A DNA stretch of 64,000 bases from Paraburkholderia xenovorans LB400 (GCF_000013645.1 NC_007951.1:930001-994000), one strand, 5' to 3'. Positions 25,654 to 35,210 are shown, numbered from the stretch's first letter. Made by a program: numbers and translations. The notes: generated by a model from the sequence alone, not told the origin.

Positions 25654-27144
25654 ATGGGACACATGAACGAAACGCCTGCCTTGCCGGCGTGGCTGGACGG
25701 ATCGCCGAAGCTATTGCTGATCGACGGACAACCCACGCCCGCCCGTTCCGGCCGCACCTTCGAAACGATCAATCCGACTACCGGCAAAGCGCTCGCGCAA
25801 ATCGCAGAAGCAGACGAGAAAGACATCGATCTGGCCGTCGCCGCCGCAAGGCGCGCACTGGATGGACCGTGGGGCAGATTCAAGCCGTTCGATCGTCAGG
25901 CCGTTCTGCTCAAACTCGCCGACCTCGTCGAAACGCATTTCGACGAGTTGGCGCTGCTGGATACGCTCGACATGGGTGGACCGATCCGCAGTACCGGTGC
26001 CAAGCGCACGCGTGCGATCGGATTGTTGCGCTTTTATGCTGGGCTCGCGACATCCATTCACGGAAGCACGATCGACAACTCGCAGGCAGGCGAGGTCATT
26101 TCGTACACCGTCAAGGAACCCGTCGGCGTGGTCGCGGCGATCAATCCGTGGAATGGTCCGCTCGGGCTCGCTATCTGGAAGATCGCGCCGGCTCTCGCAG
26201 CCGGCTGCACAGTCGTTCTTAAGCCCGCCGAGCAGGCGCCTCTGTCGCCGTTGCGTTTCGGCGAACTCTGCCTCGAAGCCGGCATTCCACAGGGCGTTGT
26301 GAATGTGGTGACCGGTTTCGCAGGGGCGGGCGCCGCGCTCGCCGCCCATCCTGGCGTCGACAAGGTGGCCTTCACCGGATCGACGGAAGTCGGGCAGCAC
26401 ATCATTCGCGCGTCGGCGGGCAACATCAAACGCGTTTCGCTCGAACTCGGCGGCAAGTCACCCAACATCGTTTTCGCGGACGCTAATCTCGACGCGGCCG
26501 TGCCCGGCGCGGCGATGGCCGTGTTTGCGAACTCCGGCCAGATTTGCAGCGCGGGCACGCGGCTATTCGTGCAGCGTTCGATTCATGAGGAATTCGTCGA
26601 GCGGCTATCGTCGTTCGCAAAGACGCTCAGGGTCGGCAATCCGCTTGATCCCGACACGCAACTGGGGCCGCTCGTCAGCGAAGCACAATTGAAACGGGTC
26701 ACTTCGTATCTCGACAAGGGGCGCGAAGAGGGCGCGCGCGCAGTGGCGGGCGGCACGCGTCTGCAGAACGACGAACTGAAGAATGGCTATTTCGTTGAGC
26801 CGACCGTGTTCGACGGTGTGAAAGACGACATGGCGATCGCACGCGAAGAAATTTTCGGCCCGGTGATTTCTGTGTTGCCATTCGATACCGCCGAAGAAGC
26901 CGTACAGCGCGGTAACGACACGGAGTACGGCCTTGGCAGCGGCGTGTGGACGCGTGACATCGGCAACGCTCACAGAGTCGCGCGCGGACTGCGCGCGGGC
27001 TCCGTCTGGGTCAATTGCTATCAGGTAATGGACCCGGCGGTTCCGTTCGGCGGCTACAAGATGAGCGGCTATGGGCGGGAGTCGGGTGTCGAACACATGG
27101 AAGAGTTTCTGCAAACGAAGGCGATCTGGATCAAAACGGACTGA
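25654..27144 (+). CDS. Aldehyde dehydrogenase (NAD(P)+)
   Basis: 496 residues, the standard ALDH length. Motifs: INPWNGPL (163-170) near the catalytic Asn, coenzyme FTGSTEVG (240-247), general base Glu264 in LELGGKSPN, and nucleophile Cys298 in NSGQICSAG. It would oxidise an aldehyde to a carboxylic acid in the cytoplasm. It lies downstream of the thiolase-like/DUF35 pair, which if a retro-aldolase would release an aldehyde or ketone, making this a sensible next step. The gap to the previous gene is 88 bases and no terminator is seen. Confidence 0.93.
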   Translation: MGHMNETPALPAWLDGSPKLLLIDGQPTPARSGRTFETINPTTGKALAQIAEADEKDIDLAVAAARRALDGPWGRFKPFDRQAVLLKLADLVETHFDELALLDTLDMGGPIRSTGAKRTRAIGLLRFYAGLATSIHGSTIDNSQAGEVISYTVKEPVGVVAAINPWNGPLGLAIWKIAPALAAGCTVVLKPAEQAPLSPLRFGELCLEAGIPQGVVNVVTGFAGAGAALAAHPGVDKVAFTGSTEVGQHIIRASAGNIKRVSLELGGKSPNIVFADANLDAAVPGAAMAVFANSGQICSAGTRLFVQRSIHEEFVERLSSFAKTLRVGNPLDPDTQLGPLVSEAQLKRVTSYLDKGREEGARAVAGGTRLQNDELKNGYFVEPTVFDGVKDDMAIAREEIFGPVISVLPFDTAEEAVQRGNDTEYGLGSGVWTRDIGNAHRVARGLRAGSVWVNCYQVMDPAVPFGGYKMSGYGRESGVEHMEEFLQTKAIWIKTD

Positions 27145-27279
27145 CGGCGCGAGCTGACAAACGCTGGACGGGAAATCCGCATTGCAAACAGGCAGATCAA
27201 CGACGATATTCAAAGAAAAACACTTGCCGGTGCCATGCGCCTTCGGGCGCCGAAGCGCTGGCTTCCAATGGAGACGAGT

Positions 27280-28629
27280 ATGAAAGCCGATGAAGGCATG
27301 GTCGCCGAGATCGAACGGCGTATCGTTTCGAAGGTGAACTGGCGGGTGATGCTGATTTTCATGCTGGGGTACCTGATTTCCTTCGTGGACCGGGCAAATC
27401 TGGGAGTCCTCGCCGGTCCCATCTCCAAGGACCTGCATCTGTCTGCGGCAAGCTTTGGTCTTGCGGCTGGTGTCTTTTATATTGGCTATTTGCTGTTCGC
27501 CATTCCATCCAATATGGCGATCGTGCGTTTCGGCGGCCGCTTCTGGATGGGTTGCATCATGGCAGGTTGGGGGTTGGTATGTTTCGGGCTGGCAGCCGCA
27601 CGAAGCGAAACTTGGCTTCTCGCGTGTCGCATTCTGCTGGGCGTGACCGAAGCGGGTTTCTATCCTGGTGCGATGTTTCTGATGACGTTGTGGTATCCGC
27701 CGCGCGCACTGGCTAAAGCCTACGCCACCTATACCGCATTCACGCCGCTCGCACTCGTATTCGGCGCGTTGGCAACCTCCGCGTTGCTTTCCCTTCACGG
27801 CTTCGGACCCATTGCCGATTGGCGTCTGGTCTTCGTACTCGAAGGCATTCCAGCGTTTCTGCTTGGCATCTATACGTGGCTCTCATTGCCGTCGCGTCCC
27901 AAGGATGCGAAATGGTTGAGCGCTGAGGAAAAGGCGTATCTCGCCTCGCAGATTCCGGAAGTCGCGCGAGGCCAACGGGGAGATGCGACGCGTGCCTTGG
28001 TCAAGACGTTGAAAGATCCCTTTTCGTGGCTTTTCGCGTTGCTCTATTTCCTGATGCTGCTTGGCTACTGGGGACTTATCTATTTCATGCCCCGTATTCT
28101 GCAGAGCCGGTTTCACACCGACCCGGTGCACGCGGGCTTCATTTCCACATTGCCGTGGCTCTTTGCCTGCGTGCTGATCTACGCGATGGGCAAGAGCTCG
28201 GCGATGACGGGCGAGCGTCGCTGGCACATGGCGATCGGTCTGATTCTTTCGGGCGCGGGCCTGTATCTGGCAGCGTCGACCGACTCCAGTGTGCTGACGC
28301 TTCTTGGCCTGTGTCTCGGCGCCGGCGGCGCCCCCGCTGCGGCTGCATTCTTCTGGACAATGCCTGCGACTGTGTTCGCCGGCGCCACCGTCGCGATCGC
28401 AATGGCAATGGTCAACTCGGTGGGCAATCTCAGCGGCTTCGCTGGGCCTTGGGTGATCGGAGTGTTGACGGATCTCTCCGGTGACAGCCGGCTTGCCCTG
28501 TACGTTCTGGCCTGCATGTGCATCCTGGCCGCAGCCCTTGCATTCACGATGGCGTCCATCGTGCAGCGGCGTGGCGCCTCATGGGGTGTGACTGCGGATA
28601 AATCGTTGTCTGGCGCGACAGGACATTGA
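27280..28629 (+). CDS. MFS transporter, ACS family (paralogue of the one at 12942)
   Basis: 449 residues from the ATG at 27280, which has GGAGACG eight bases before it; upstream ATGs at 27235 and 27268 are less likely. The sequence follows the transporter at 12942 closely: VNWRVMLIFMLGYLISFVDR, AGFYPGAMFLMTLWYPPRAL, and FFWTMPATVFAGATVAIAMA. It is an inner-membrane proton symporter for organic acids. It is the last gene of the amidohydrolase-thiolase-ALDH unit and is followed by a GC-rich hairpin at 28672-28699. Confidence 0.9.
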   Translation: MKADEGMVAEIERRIVSKVNWRVMLIFMLGYLISFVDRANLGVLAGPISKDLHLSAASFGLAAGVFYIGYLLFAIPSNMAIVRFGGRFWMGCIMAGWGLVCFGLAAARSETWLLACRILLGVTEAGFYPGAMFLMTLWYPPRALAKAYATYTAFTPLALVFGALATSALLSLHGFGPIADWRLVFVLEGIPAFLLGIYTWLSLPSRPKDAKWLSAEEKAYLASQIPEVARGQRGDATRALVKTLKDPFSWLFALLYFLMLLGYWGLIYFMPRILQSRFHTDPVHAGFISTLPWLFACVLIYAMGKSSAMTGERRWHMAIGLILSGAGLYLAASTDSSVLTLLGLCLGAGGAPAAAAFFWTMPATVFAGATVAIAMAMVNSVGNLSGFAGPWVIGVLTDLSGDSRLALYVLACMCILAAALAFTMASIVQRRGASWGVTADKSLSGATGH

Positions 28630-28671
28630 GGCGCACATTGTTTAGCCGATGTTCGTCACATCGCGTTAATG

Positions 28672-28699
28672 ATCGGGAGCCGGCTGGCCGGCCCCCGAT
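28672..28699 (+). terminator. GC-rich hairpin after the ACS transporter gene
   Basis: ATCGGG-A-GCCGGC pairs with GCCGGC-C-CCCGAT, a 13-bp stem with one mismatch and a tight apex. It lies 42 bases past the transporter stop. No U-tract follows, so it may be a stem that stabilises the mRNA end or a weak terminator. Confidence 0.45.
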
Positions 28700-28735
28700 T
28701 GCAGCCGCAGCGAGCGTCGAAAATGATCCGGTCTT

Positions 28736-28748
28736 TGGTACAATGGTA
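28736..28748 (+). promoter_or_regulatory. TGGTA direct repeat upstream of the GntR gene
   Basis: TGGTA-CAA-TGGTA has an 8-base period. The same arrangement (TGGTC-N3-TGGTC) occurs at 38266-38278 and, on the reverse strand, at 19770-19782 before the porin gene. The shared spacing upstream of three island genes hints at a common regulator; evidence is limited to these matches. Confidence 0.3.
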
Positions 28749-28907
28749 TGAGCGTTTGCAACGTGTCCTGTTGCAGGTTTCCGAGGTGATGACGCGCGTG
28801 AAAAATCATGCAGATCTCTGTCGGAGGCAGGACGGTCCACTCCATCCGGACGTTACTGGTCTTGATTCTGACTCCCGTACCTATCCGATAACCGGTTACA
28901 TTCAGCT

Positions 28908-29747
28908 ATGGAAAACAACGACCAGCTGGAACTCCAGTCGATCAAGACCAAGCGGGTCTTCGAAGAAATCTGCCTGCAGATCCGCGGGCTGCTCGCGTCA
29001 GGCAATCTGAGCACGGGCGACAAACTGCCTCCGGAGCGCGATCTCGCCATCCGCTTCAATGTTAGCCGTCCCGCAGTTCGCGAAGCGCTGCGAAGCCTCG
29101 AGATTTCCGGAATCATTGAGTTAAAAACGGGAGCCAAAGGCGGTGCATTTATCCGCGATGGTAGCAGCGGTCTGCTGACCCGATCCATGCAGGATCTACT
29201 GCTGCTTGGCAGCCTCTCCAGCGACGGGCTTCTCGAAGCAAGGGAACTGATTCACGAGATCGTCGTGCGACTTGCCTGTGAACGCGGTGAAGAAGCGGAC
29301 TGGCTTGCGATCGAAAAGAACATCCGCGAAATCGAAAAGCTGGGCTCGTCGAAAGAAGAACTACCCGCGCGCGTGAAAGCGGGATTTATGTTTTTTCGCC
29401 TGATCGCGCAAGCAACCCACAACGAAGTGCTGGTAATCCTGATCGAATCGTTGTCGGATATTGTGCGGGCGATGATCGATCAGACCGGCGCCGTGGCGCG
29501 ACCCGAACTCGTCGCGGTCCGCTGGCGTTTGCTGAAGTACCTGCGCGCCCGCGATCCCAGGAAAGCCATGAAAGAGATGAGCGGTTTCCTCGGTGTCGTC
29601 CACAAGGGATTGAGCGTCGAGCCGGCGCCGCCGCGCGCGCGTGCGCGTGCCGCCGCCACATCCGCAAAAGCGCCTGCTGCACGGACTCCGCGCGCGAAAA
29701 GCGGTGCGCGCACGGGTGGGCTATTCGATGCTGAGTCGGACAAGTAA
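28908..29747 (+). CDS. FadR-family GntR transcriptional regulator
   Basis: 279 residues. The N-terminal winged helix is textbook GntR: IRGLLASGNLSTGDKLPPER, then FNVSRPAVREALRSLEISGI. The FCD domain follows (~90-230): LLEARELIHEIVVRLACERG and LIAQATHNEVLVILIESLSD. An Ala/Arg/Lys/Pro-rich tail covers residues ~240-270, unlike most relatives. A direct repeat TGGTA-CAA-TGGTA (28736-28748) lies upstream and could be an autoregulatory site. Palindromes of FadR type at 22640 and 38272 suggest it controls the amidohydrolase operon and the divergent genes near 38.2 kb. The ligand is probably a carboxylic acid intermediate. Confidence 0.92.
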   Translation: MENNDQLELQSIKTKRVFEEICLQIRGLLASGNLSTGDKLPPERDLAIRFNVSRPAVREALRSLEISGIIELKTGAKGGAFIRDGSSGLLTRSMQDLLLLGSLSSDGLLEARELIHEIVVRLACERGEEADWLAIEKNIREIEKLGSSKEELPARVKAGFMFFRLIAQATHNEVLVILIESLSDIVRAMIDQTGAVARPELVAVRWRLLKYLRARDPRKAMKEMSGFLGVVHKGLSVEPAPPRARARAAATSAKAPAARTPRAKSGARTGGLFDAESDK

Positions 29748-29860
29748 ACATCGAGCAGGCCGCCAGTTAGTCTCACGGCTGCTGGCGGTATCAAGCACAT
29801 ATTGAATGCAGTGGGTTTCAGAAAGTCACGTTTAACGCACGTTTCCGACCAGGAGCCAAC

Positions 29861-30343
29861 ATGCCCCGCCTTCCGTTCGCAAGTCATACGGCCACTCCCC
29901 TGATCAACATTCTCTCTCACGCGCCCGAAGTCGCGAAACGCTGGCGTGAGACGAACGAGTTTCTGCGCATGGGCGGACAGATCGACCCTGATCTGAAAGA
30001 GGAAGTTCGACGTGCTGTTGCTCAGGAGGCGGGTTGCCGGTTCTGCGCAACAGTGAGCGGAGCGCCAAAAGGTCACTACGACGATGTTCGCGTGGCCGCC
30101 GCGGTTCGCTTCGCAACCGTAGTGGCAAGCCATCCCAAGGGAATAGCGGATAGTGATTTCGACGTGCTCAAGGAGCATTTCAGTTTGGCGGAAATCGTCG
30201 AATTGCTCGCGTGGATCTGCTACAACTACGGCGCCGAAATGCTGGGCGCGATGCTCGATCTCGACGATGCGTCAGAGGCCGAACAGAAGTTTTATGCATC
30301 GTATCTCGAACGGCTCAAGAAGAGGGCCAATATTGCGGCCTGA
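29861..30343 (+). CDS. AhpD/carboxymuconolactone-decarboxylase-like protein
   Basis: 160 residues, all-helical. It has a C-x-x-C pair (C59, C62 in AGCRFCATVSG), as in the AhpD alkylhydroperoxidase branch, but a Ser stands where AhpD has the partner His four residues later. The rest (VRVAAAVRFATVVASHPKGI, then HFSLAEIVELLAWICYNYGA) fits the CMD fold. Possible jobs are peroxide detoxification near oxygenases, or decarboxylation. It follows the GntR gene by 113 bases and ends at a strong bidirectional terminator. Confidence 0.8.
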   Translation: MPRLPFASHTATPLINILSHAPEVAKRWRETNEFLRMGGQIDPDLKEEVRRAVAQEAGCRFCATVSGAPKGHYDDVRVAAAVRFATVVASHPKGIADSDFDVLKEHFSLAEIVELLAWICYNYGAEMLGAMLDLDDASEAEQKFYASYLERLKKRANIAA

Positions 30344-30354
30344 TCTGTTCCCAC

Positions 30355-30385
30355 ATAGCGAGCGCTTGGCCGAAGCGCTCGCTAT
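30355..30385. terminator. Bidirectional intrinsic terminator between convergent genes
   Basis: A perfect 13-bp stem (ATAGCGAGCGCTT pairs with AAGCGCTCGCTAT) with loop GGCCG lies between the AhpD-like gene (plus) and the GMC gene (minus). The stem's own AT-rich base makes it workable in both directions. Confidence 0.75.
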
Positions 30386-30407
30386 TCAAATCTTCCGGTC
30401 CGTGCCG

Positions 30408-32057
30408 TCAGGCGAGCTCTACCGCTTCCGGCCGGCTTACCTTCTCACCCAGAATGAACGATGCTGCACGCTCGCCAATCATCATGGCAGGTGCATTCGT
30501 GTTGCCGCCCACGATGTTCGGCATGATGGATGCATCCACCACGCGTAAACCTCGCACGCCTCGCACACGCAATTCGTTGTCGACTACCGCCATCAGATCC
30601 GATGCGGGGCCCATCTTGCACGTTCCCACCGGGTGATATGCGGTGCCGACCTGTGCGCGGATCGCCTTGATGAGATCCTCGTCGCTCATATATTGCGCGC
30701 CAGGCGTCACTTCTTCGCCGACATAGGGCGCAAACGCTTTCGTGCCGAGAATACGCCTCGCCTGATGCACGCCGCGCAAAAGCGTTTGCAAGTCTTCGGG
30801 ATCGTCGAGAAAGCGAGGATGCAACTCGGGTTTGTCTTGGATGCTGGACGAGGTCAACCTGATGCGGCCGCGCGTACGCGGGCGCATCAGGTGCACCATC
30901 AACATCATGCCGTGCGTGCGCGGCATCTTGTACACCGACTTCTTGATCGTCGCGACGAAGGTGAGCTGGATGTCCGGCCTGTCGAGTTCGGGAAGCGTGC
31001 GCACGAAACCGCCGGCCTCCGCGCCGTGCGTGGCCAACATGCCTTTCTTTGCGAACAGATACGCGAATGGCGTGCCCAGCACGCGCGGCCACGCACGCAG
31101 CGTCAGCGCATAAGATTCGGCCGAGGGGTTGCTTCGTGACACCTGGACGGTCGGGTGATCCTGCAGATTCTCGCCCACGCCCGGCAAATCGACTCGCGTT
31201 TCGATGCCAAGGCGTGCCAGTTCGGCGTGCGGGCCGATTCCCGACAGCATCAGCAGTTGCGGTGAGTTGATTGCGCCGCCGCTCAGGATCACTTCACGGG
31301 TGGCATTAAGCGTCGTTGGGGCTGCACCCTGAAGGATAGAAATGCCTGTTGCCCGGTCGCCGGAAAAGAGAATTCGTTCGACGAGCGTATCTGTCAGCAC
31401 GTGCAGGTTGCGCCGATGCAGGATTGGGTGCAGAAACGCACGCGAGCTGCTGTAACGCCTGCCATATTTGTGATTCACGTGATTGAAGCCGATGCCGTCC
31501 TGACTGGTGCCGTTAGCATCCGCGTTCATCGGCAGACCTACTTCACGCGCTGCTTCAATGAATGTGCGGGAAAGAATGTTTGGATTCTCCGGCACACTCA
31601 CTTCCACTTCGCCGCCCACGCCATGAAACGGCGCTTCGCCCTGTGTGTTGTTTTCGTGCTTCTTGAAGAAGGGCAGCACTTCCTGATATGACCAGCCGTC
31701 GTTGCCGAGCGCTGCCCAGTCGTCGTAGTCGAGCCGGTGACCGCGAATGTAGACCATGCCGTTGACCGAACTGGTGCCGCCCATCAGTTTGCCTCTCGGA
31801 CACAGCAGCGACCGCCCGTTGACACCGCTTCCGCCCGTGAACGTGTACTGCCAGTTGTATTTCGAATGTGGCAACAGGAACAGCATACCGGCAGGCATCG
31901 ACGATTTGATGTTCGTCGGGAACCTGCGGTCCGACGGACCCGCCTCGATCAAGGCAACCTTGACAGACGGATCCGCCGAGAGCCGGTTAGCGAGCACACA
32001 TCCTGCCGAGCCCGCGCCGACGATGATGTAATCAAATTCGGTCTCGATCTTTTCCAC
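30408..32057 (-). CDS. GMC-family FAD oxidoreductase (choline dehydrogenase-like)
   Basis: 549 residues from a GTG at 32057 preceded by GAGGAGACA. The FAD motif GAGSAG (~14-19), GMC signature 1 region (LMGGTSSVNGMVYIRGH), signature 2 (GGAINSPQLLMLSGIG), the catalytic His segment (TAYHPVGTCKMG) and the final NTNAPAMMIGERAA are all present. The family oxidises primary or secondary alcohols. It would act in the cytoplasm or loosely at the inner membrane, passing electrons to oxygen or quinone. It is the last gene of the minus-strand unit with the CoA transferase, P450 and ferredoxin genes. It may oxidise the hydroxyl group that the P450 introduces. Confidence 0.92.
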   Translation of the reverse strand: MEKIETEFDYIIVGAGSAGCVLANRLSADPSVKVALIEAGPSDRRFPTNIKSSMPAGMLFLLPHSKYNWQYTFTGGSGVNGRSLLCPRGKLMGGTSSVNGMVYIRGHRLDYDDWAALGNDGWSYQEVLPFFKKHENNTQGEAPFHGVGGEVEVSVPENPNILSRTFIEAAREVGLPMNADANGTSQDGIGFNHVNHKYGRRYSSSRAFLHPILHRRNLHVLTDTLVERILFSGDRATGISILQGAAPTTLNATREVILSGGAINSPQLLMLSGIGPHAELARLGIETRVDLPGVGENLQDHPTVQVSRSNPSAESYALTLRAWPRVLGTPFAYLFAKKGMLATHGAEAGGFVRTLPELDRPDIQLTFVATIKKSVYKMPRTHGMMLMVHLMRPRTRGRIRLTSSSIQDKPELHPRFLDDPEDLQTLLRGVHQARRILGTKAFAPYVGEEVTPGAQYMSDEDLIKAIRAQVGTAYHPVGTCKMGPASDLMAVVDNELRVRGVRGLRVVDASIMPNIVGGNTNAPAMMIGERAASFILGEKVSRPEAVELA

Positions 32058-32123
32058 GATCGTGTCTCCTCGATACTGCAGTTGTTCTGGCGGCGCGATG
32101 TATCCCGCGCCGCTTCGCGCGGA

Positions 32124-33443
32124 TTACAACGCCGCGTTCAGGAACGGACAGCGGGCTGCCGCCGCAGTGTCTTCCGGTGCGAGGCCCGATTCGCCGAAAG
32201 CGCCCGCGCGTTCCAGCATATCGATCTGACCTTCGTCGTAGCCGAGCGTGTGGCGCAGCACGTAGCGCGTATGCTGGCCGAGCGCGGGCGCAGCGACTGG
32301 CGCGGCGAGCGGGCTTCTGCTCAGCGTGATCGGCAGGCGGATGTTAGGAACCTTGCCGGCGGTCGGATGCGCAATCCAGCTGACGATGTTTAGCTCTTCC
32401 GCTTCGGGCGAGCGGATCGCTTCTGCGATTGTACGCACCGGCCCCGCAGGAATACGAGCTGCAAGCAGACGCGGCATCCAGTGCTCGACGGTGTTTGTCG
32501 CCAGCACCGCGTTGAGCGCGGTATTGAGCTGGTCGCGCGCCGCAAGCCGGTTTTTCTTGACGATCAGCGACGCATCGTTCGCGAGGTCTTCACGTCCTAT
32601 CAGCGTGAAGAGTCGCTGGTAGATCGCCGTGCTCGTGCATGCAATGTAGATCGGGCCGTCCGATGCGTAGTACACGCCGGTTGGCGCCGTATCGGGGCTG
32701 GAGTTGCCGTGCCGTGTCGACACCCAGTCTGGATCCATGAGCGTCTGCGAGGGTGCGTAACCGATCATCGTCATGGCGGTCGCGTAAAGCGACGTTTCGA
32801 CCCGCTGGCCTTTACCCGTGCGTTGGCGCTCGACCACGGCCGCTAGGATCGCGTTGGACGCCATCATTGCGGTGCTGATGTCGATGACGGACGCGCCCGC
32901 GCGCACGCCTTCGCGATCGGCGTAACCATTGAGCGACATGAAGCCGCTTTCCGCTTGCGCGATCGGATCGAAGCCGACACGTGTCGTACCCGTCCCGCCA
33001 TCGCCGTATGCCGAGACGCTACAGAAAATAAGACCGGGGTTGTCGCTGCTGACGGTCTCGTAATCGAGACCGAAGCGCTCCATCACGCCGCGCGAGAAAT
33101 TCTCGACGACGATATCCGCGCCGCGAATCAACTCCTTGACGATGCGTAGCCCATGTGTCGACTTCATGTTAACGGCCAGGCTCTTCTTGTTGCGATTCAC
33201 CCAGAGAAACGGGCTGCCCTCACCGTTGAGCTTCTCGCTATAGGGCGGGTAGTGGCGGAACTCGTCGCCGCGCTCCGGATTTTCGATCTTGATTACTTCT
33301 GCGCCGAGATCGGCGAGCAGCATCGTCGCGTAAGGACCTGCGACGAAATGGGTGAAATCGATCACGCGCAATCCGAGCAACGGACCTTGGGGGCCAGCAG
33401 CTTCACCGTGCGCCTCGCCGCGTTGCCTGTTGATATCGTTCAT
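32124..33443 (-). CDS. CaiB/BaiF-type (family III) CoA transferase
   Basis: 439 residues from the ATG at 33443 with AGGAGA eight bases before; a TTG two codons upstream is the alternative. The N-terminal signature LGLRVIDFTHFVAGPYATML, then LGAEVIKIENPERGDEFRH, and the catalytic Asp188 (SVIDISTAMMASNAIL) identify the family. It transfers CoA from an acyl-CoA donor to a free acid. It lies between the GMC and P450 genes on the minus strand, so it probably activates the acid generated by oxidation for later beta-oxidation-like steps. Donor and acceptor are unknown. Confidence 0.92.
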   Translation of the reverse strand: MNDINRQRGEAHGEAAGPQGPLLGLRVIDFTHFVAGPYATMLLADLGAEVIKIENPERGDEFRHYPPYSEKLNGEGSPFLWVNRNKKSLAVNMKSTHGLRIVKELIRGADIVVENFSRGVMERFGLDYETVSSDNPGLIFCSVSAYGDGGTGTTRVGFDPIAQAESGFMSLNGYADREGVRAGASVIDISTAMMASNAILAAVVERQRTGKGQRVETSLYATAMTMIGYAPSQTLMDPDWVSTRHGNSSPDTAPTGVYYASDGPIYIACTSTAIYQRLFTLIGREDLANDASLIVKKNRLAARDQLNTALNAVLATNTVEHWMPRLLAARIPAGPVRTIAEAIRSPEAEELNIVSWIAHPTAGKVPNIRLPITLSRSPLAAPVAAPALGQHTRYVLRHTLGYDEGQIDMLERAGAFGESGLAPEDTAAAARCPFLNAAL

Positions 33444-33479
33444 CTGCAATGTCTCCTTTGCATGTTGAGAAACCGGCGC

Positions 33480-34742
33480 TTACGCCGCGATGCGTACAGG
33501 CAACGCCATCACACCAGTGATGTTGTTGGCGTATTTGCGCACCGGTTCGCCCATCATTTCGATCAGCATCTGGCGCTTCAGGATTTCCTCCCACAGCACC
33601 CGCAGTTGCAACTCGGCAAGCCGGTTTCCGAGGCACCGATGAATACCGAAACCAAACGAGAGATGCAGGCGCGGGTTAGCGCGATCGATAATGAACTGAT
33701 ACGGATCCTTGATCACATCGCTGTCGCGATTGCCGGAGGCATACCACACAACGACCTTGTCGCCCTGGCGGATCTGCTTGCCGCGGAATTCGATGTCGCG
33801 AGTGGCGGTGCGCCGCATATGCGTGACAGGCGTGACCCATCGCAGGATTTCGGGCACGAGTTTGGGAATCAGGCCGGGATCGTTGTGCAGTTTGGCGTAC
33901 TGTTCGGGAAACTGGTTGAGCGCAACAAGGCCGCCGGAGATGGAATTTCGGGTGGTGTCGTTGCCGCCCACCATCAGCAGCACGATCATGCCGAGGAACT
34001 CCTGCTCCGGCATATTCTTCGTGTACTCGGAATGCGCGAGCATCGAGATGAGGTCATCCTTGGGCTCGCTGTTCATACGTTCCTTGAACAGCACGCCGAA
34101 GTAGGACGCGCATTCCTTCAGTTTGACGTAGCGCTTTTCCTCAGTATTGATCTCACCGCCCACTTCGAGATCGACGTTGACGATGTCGCTCCAGTAGGTC
34201 AGCAGACGGCGATCCGCACGCGGAAAATCCATGAGTTCGCAGAGCACGCGCCCGGTTAGCTCGATGCTGACGTTATCAACCCAGTCGAACGTTTCGCCGC
34301 GCGGCAGTCCGTCGAGAATGTCCGCTGCTTCGCGCCGGATCGTGTGCTCCAACCGGTTGAGATTGCCGGGTGCGACGATCGGACTGACAACTCGGCGCTG
34401 ATGATCGTGGAGTGGTGGATCCGCATTGATGAAGCTCGTGCGGCGCATGTTTTCCGGCAAGTCCTTGATCAACATGCCGCCGTATTTGACATCCGAGGAA
34501 AACGTTGCGTGGTCGATTTCCACGTCGATGATGTCGTTGTAGCGATGCACGGACCAGAAGGGGCCGTACTCGCTATCTTTCACGTAGTGGACCGGCGACT
34601 CGCGGCGCAGTCGGTCGAACATCGCAAAATGGGTTTGCTGCTGGAAGCGGTACGGCAGGCTGGGGTCGATGTCCTCGACCGGTTGCGACAATGCATCCGG
34701 TGCAAGGCGTACATGGGAAGAGTCGACAACGAGGGTATTCAT
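33480..34742 (-). CDS. Cytochrome P450 (bacterial class I)
   Basis: 420 residues from the ATG at 34742; a longer upstream frame overlaps the ferredoxin gene and is rejected. Features: oxygen-activation I-helix GGNDTT (259-264), ExxR at 298-301 (EILR), and heme-thiolate Cys370 in FGFGIHRCLGNRLAE. No membrane anchor, so it is a soluble CYP. The ferredoxin and ferredoxin reductase genes follow directly upstream, giving a complete three-component class I system like P450cam. Relatives hydroxylate terpenes, steroids or fatty-acid side chains. The I-helix 'GGNDTTRN' form is common in steroid/terpene-type CYPs, but the substrate cannot be assigned. It is co-transcribed with the CoA transferase. Confidence 0.95.
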   Translation of the reverse strand: MNTLVVDSSHVRLAPDALSQPVEDIDPSLPYRFQQQTHFAMFDRLRRESPVHYVKDSEYGPFWSVHRYNDIIDVEIDHATFSSDVKYGGMLIKDLPENMRRTSFINADPPLHDHQRRVVSPIVAPGNLNRLEHTIRREAADILDGLPRGETFDWVDNVSIELTGRVLCELMDFPRADRRLLTYWSDIVNVDLEVGGEINTEEKRYVKLKECASYFGVLFKERMNSEPKDDLISMLAHSEYTKNMPEQEFLGMIVLLMVGGNDTTRNSISGGLVALNQFPEQYAKLHNDPGLIPKLVPEILRWVTPVTHMRRTATRDIEFRGKQIRQGDKVVVWYASGNRDSDVIKDPYQFIIDRANPRLHLSFGFGIHRCLGNRLAELQLRVLWEEILKRQMLIEMMGEPVRKYANNITGVMALPVRIAA

Positions 34743-34828
34743 ACAATTCACCTTGGCTGAATGGCAATTCCGCGTGAGCGGGGCGAGCGCCTTGTCTGGA
34801 ACGGGATTTGAGTGTCGGGCAAGCGTGG

Positions 34829-35149
34829 TCAGTGCTGGCCTTCGGGAAGGTGCAGGACCAGTCCGTCGAGTTCCTCGCGCACCGCGATCTGGCAGGAGAG
34901 CCGCGAGTTGTCCCTGAGGATCGGTGAAAAGGTCAGCATGGAATCCTCCTGGTCGCCGCGCCCGCCCACGCGATCGCTCCAGTCTGGATCGACGTAAACA
35001 TGACACGTGGCGCACGCACAGACGCCGCCGCAGTCGCCGTCGATGCCGGGAACGTTGTTCTGCTGTGCAACCGACATGACGGAAGCGCCTTCGGCTCCGA
35101 CGACGCTGTGTGTTTCGCCGTTGTATGTGATGAAATGAATAGTTGGCAT
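34829..35149 (-). CDS. [2Fe-2S] ferredoxin, putidaredoxin-like
   Basis: 106 residues from the ATG at 35149. Cluster ligands C40, C46, C49 and C86 have the spacing C-x5-C-x2-C-x36-C of adrenodoxin/putidaredoxin-type ferredoxins (GDCGGVCACATCHVYV, and LSCQI). It carries single electrons from the reductase encoded upstream to the P450 encoded downstream. The gap to the P450 gene is 86 bases and to the reductase gene 61 bases. Confidence 0.95.
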   Translation of the reverse strand: MPTIHFITYNGETHSVVGAEGASVMSVAQQNNVPGIDGDCGGVCACATCHVYVDPDWSDRVGGRGDQEDSMLTFSPILRDNSRLSCQIAVREELDGLVLHLPEGQH

Positions 35150-35210
35150 GGCTGTCTCCTTGTGAAATCGTGTAGTGTTCTCGGGCAATCCGATATTCGT
35201 GTGGATGAGA

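Noticed and set aside
33450..35015. Longer P450 frame starting at 35015
   Set aside because: It would overlap the ferredoxin gene, and the added residues are unlike any P450 N-terminus.
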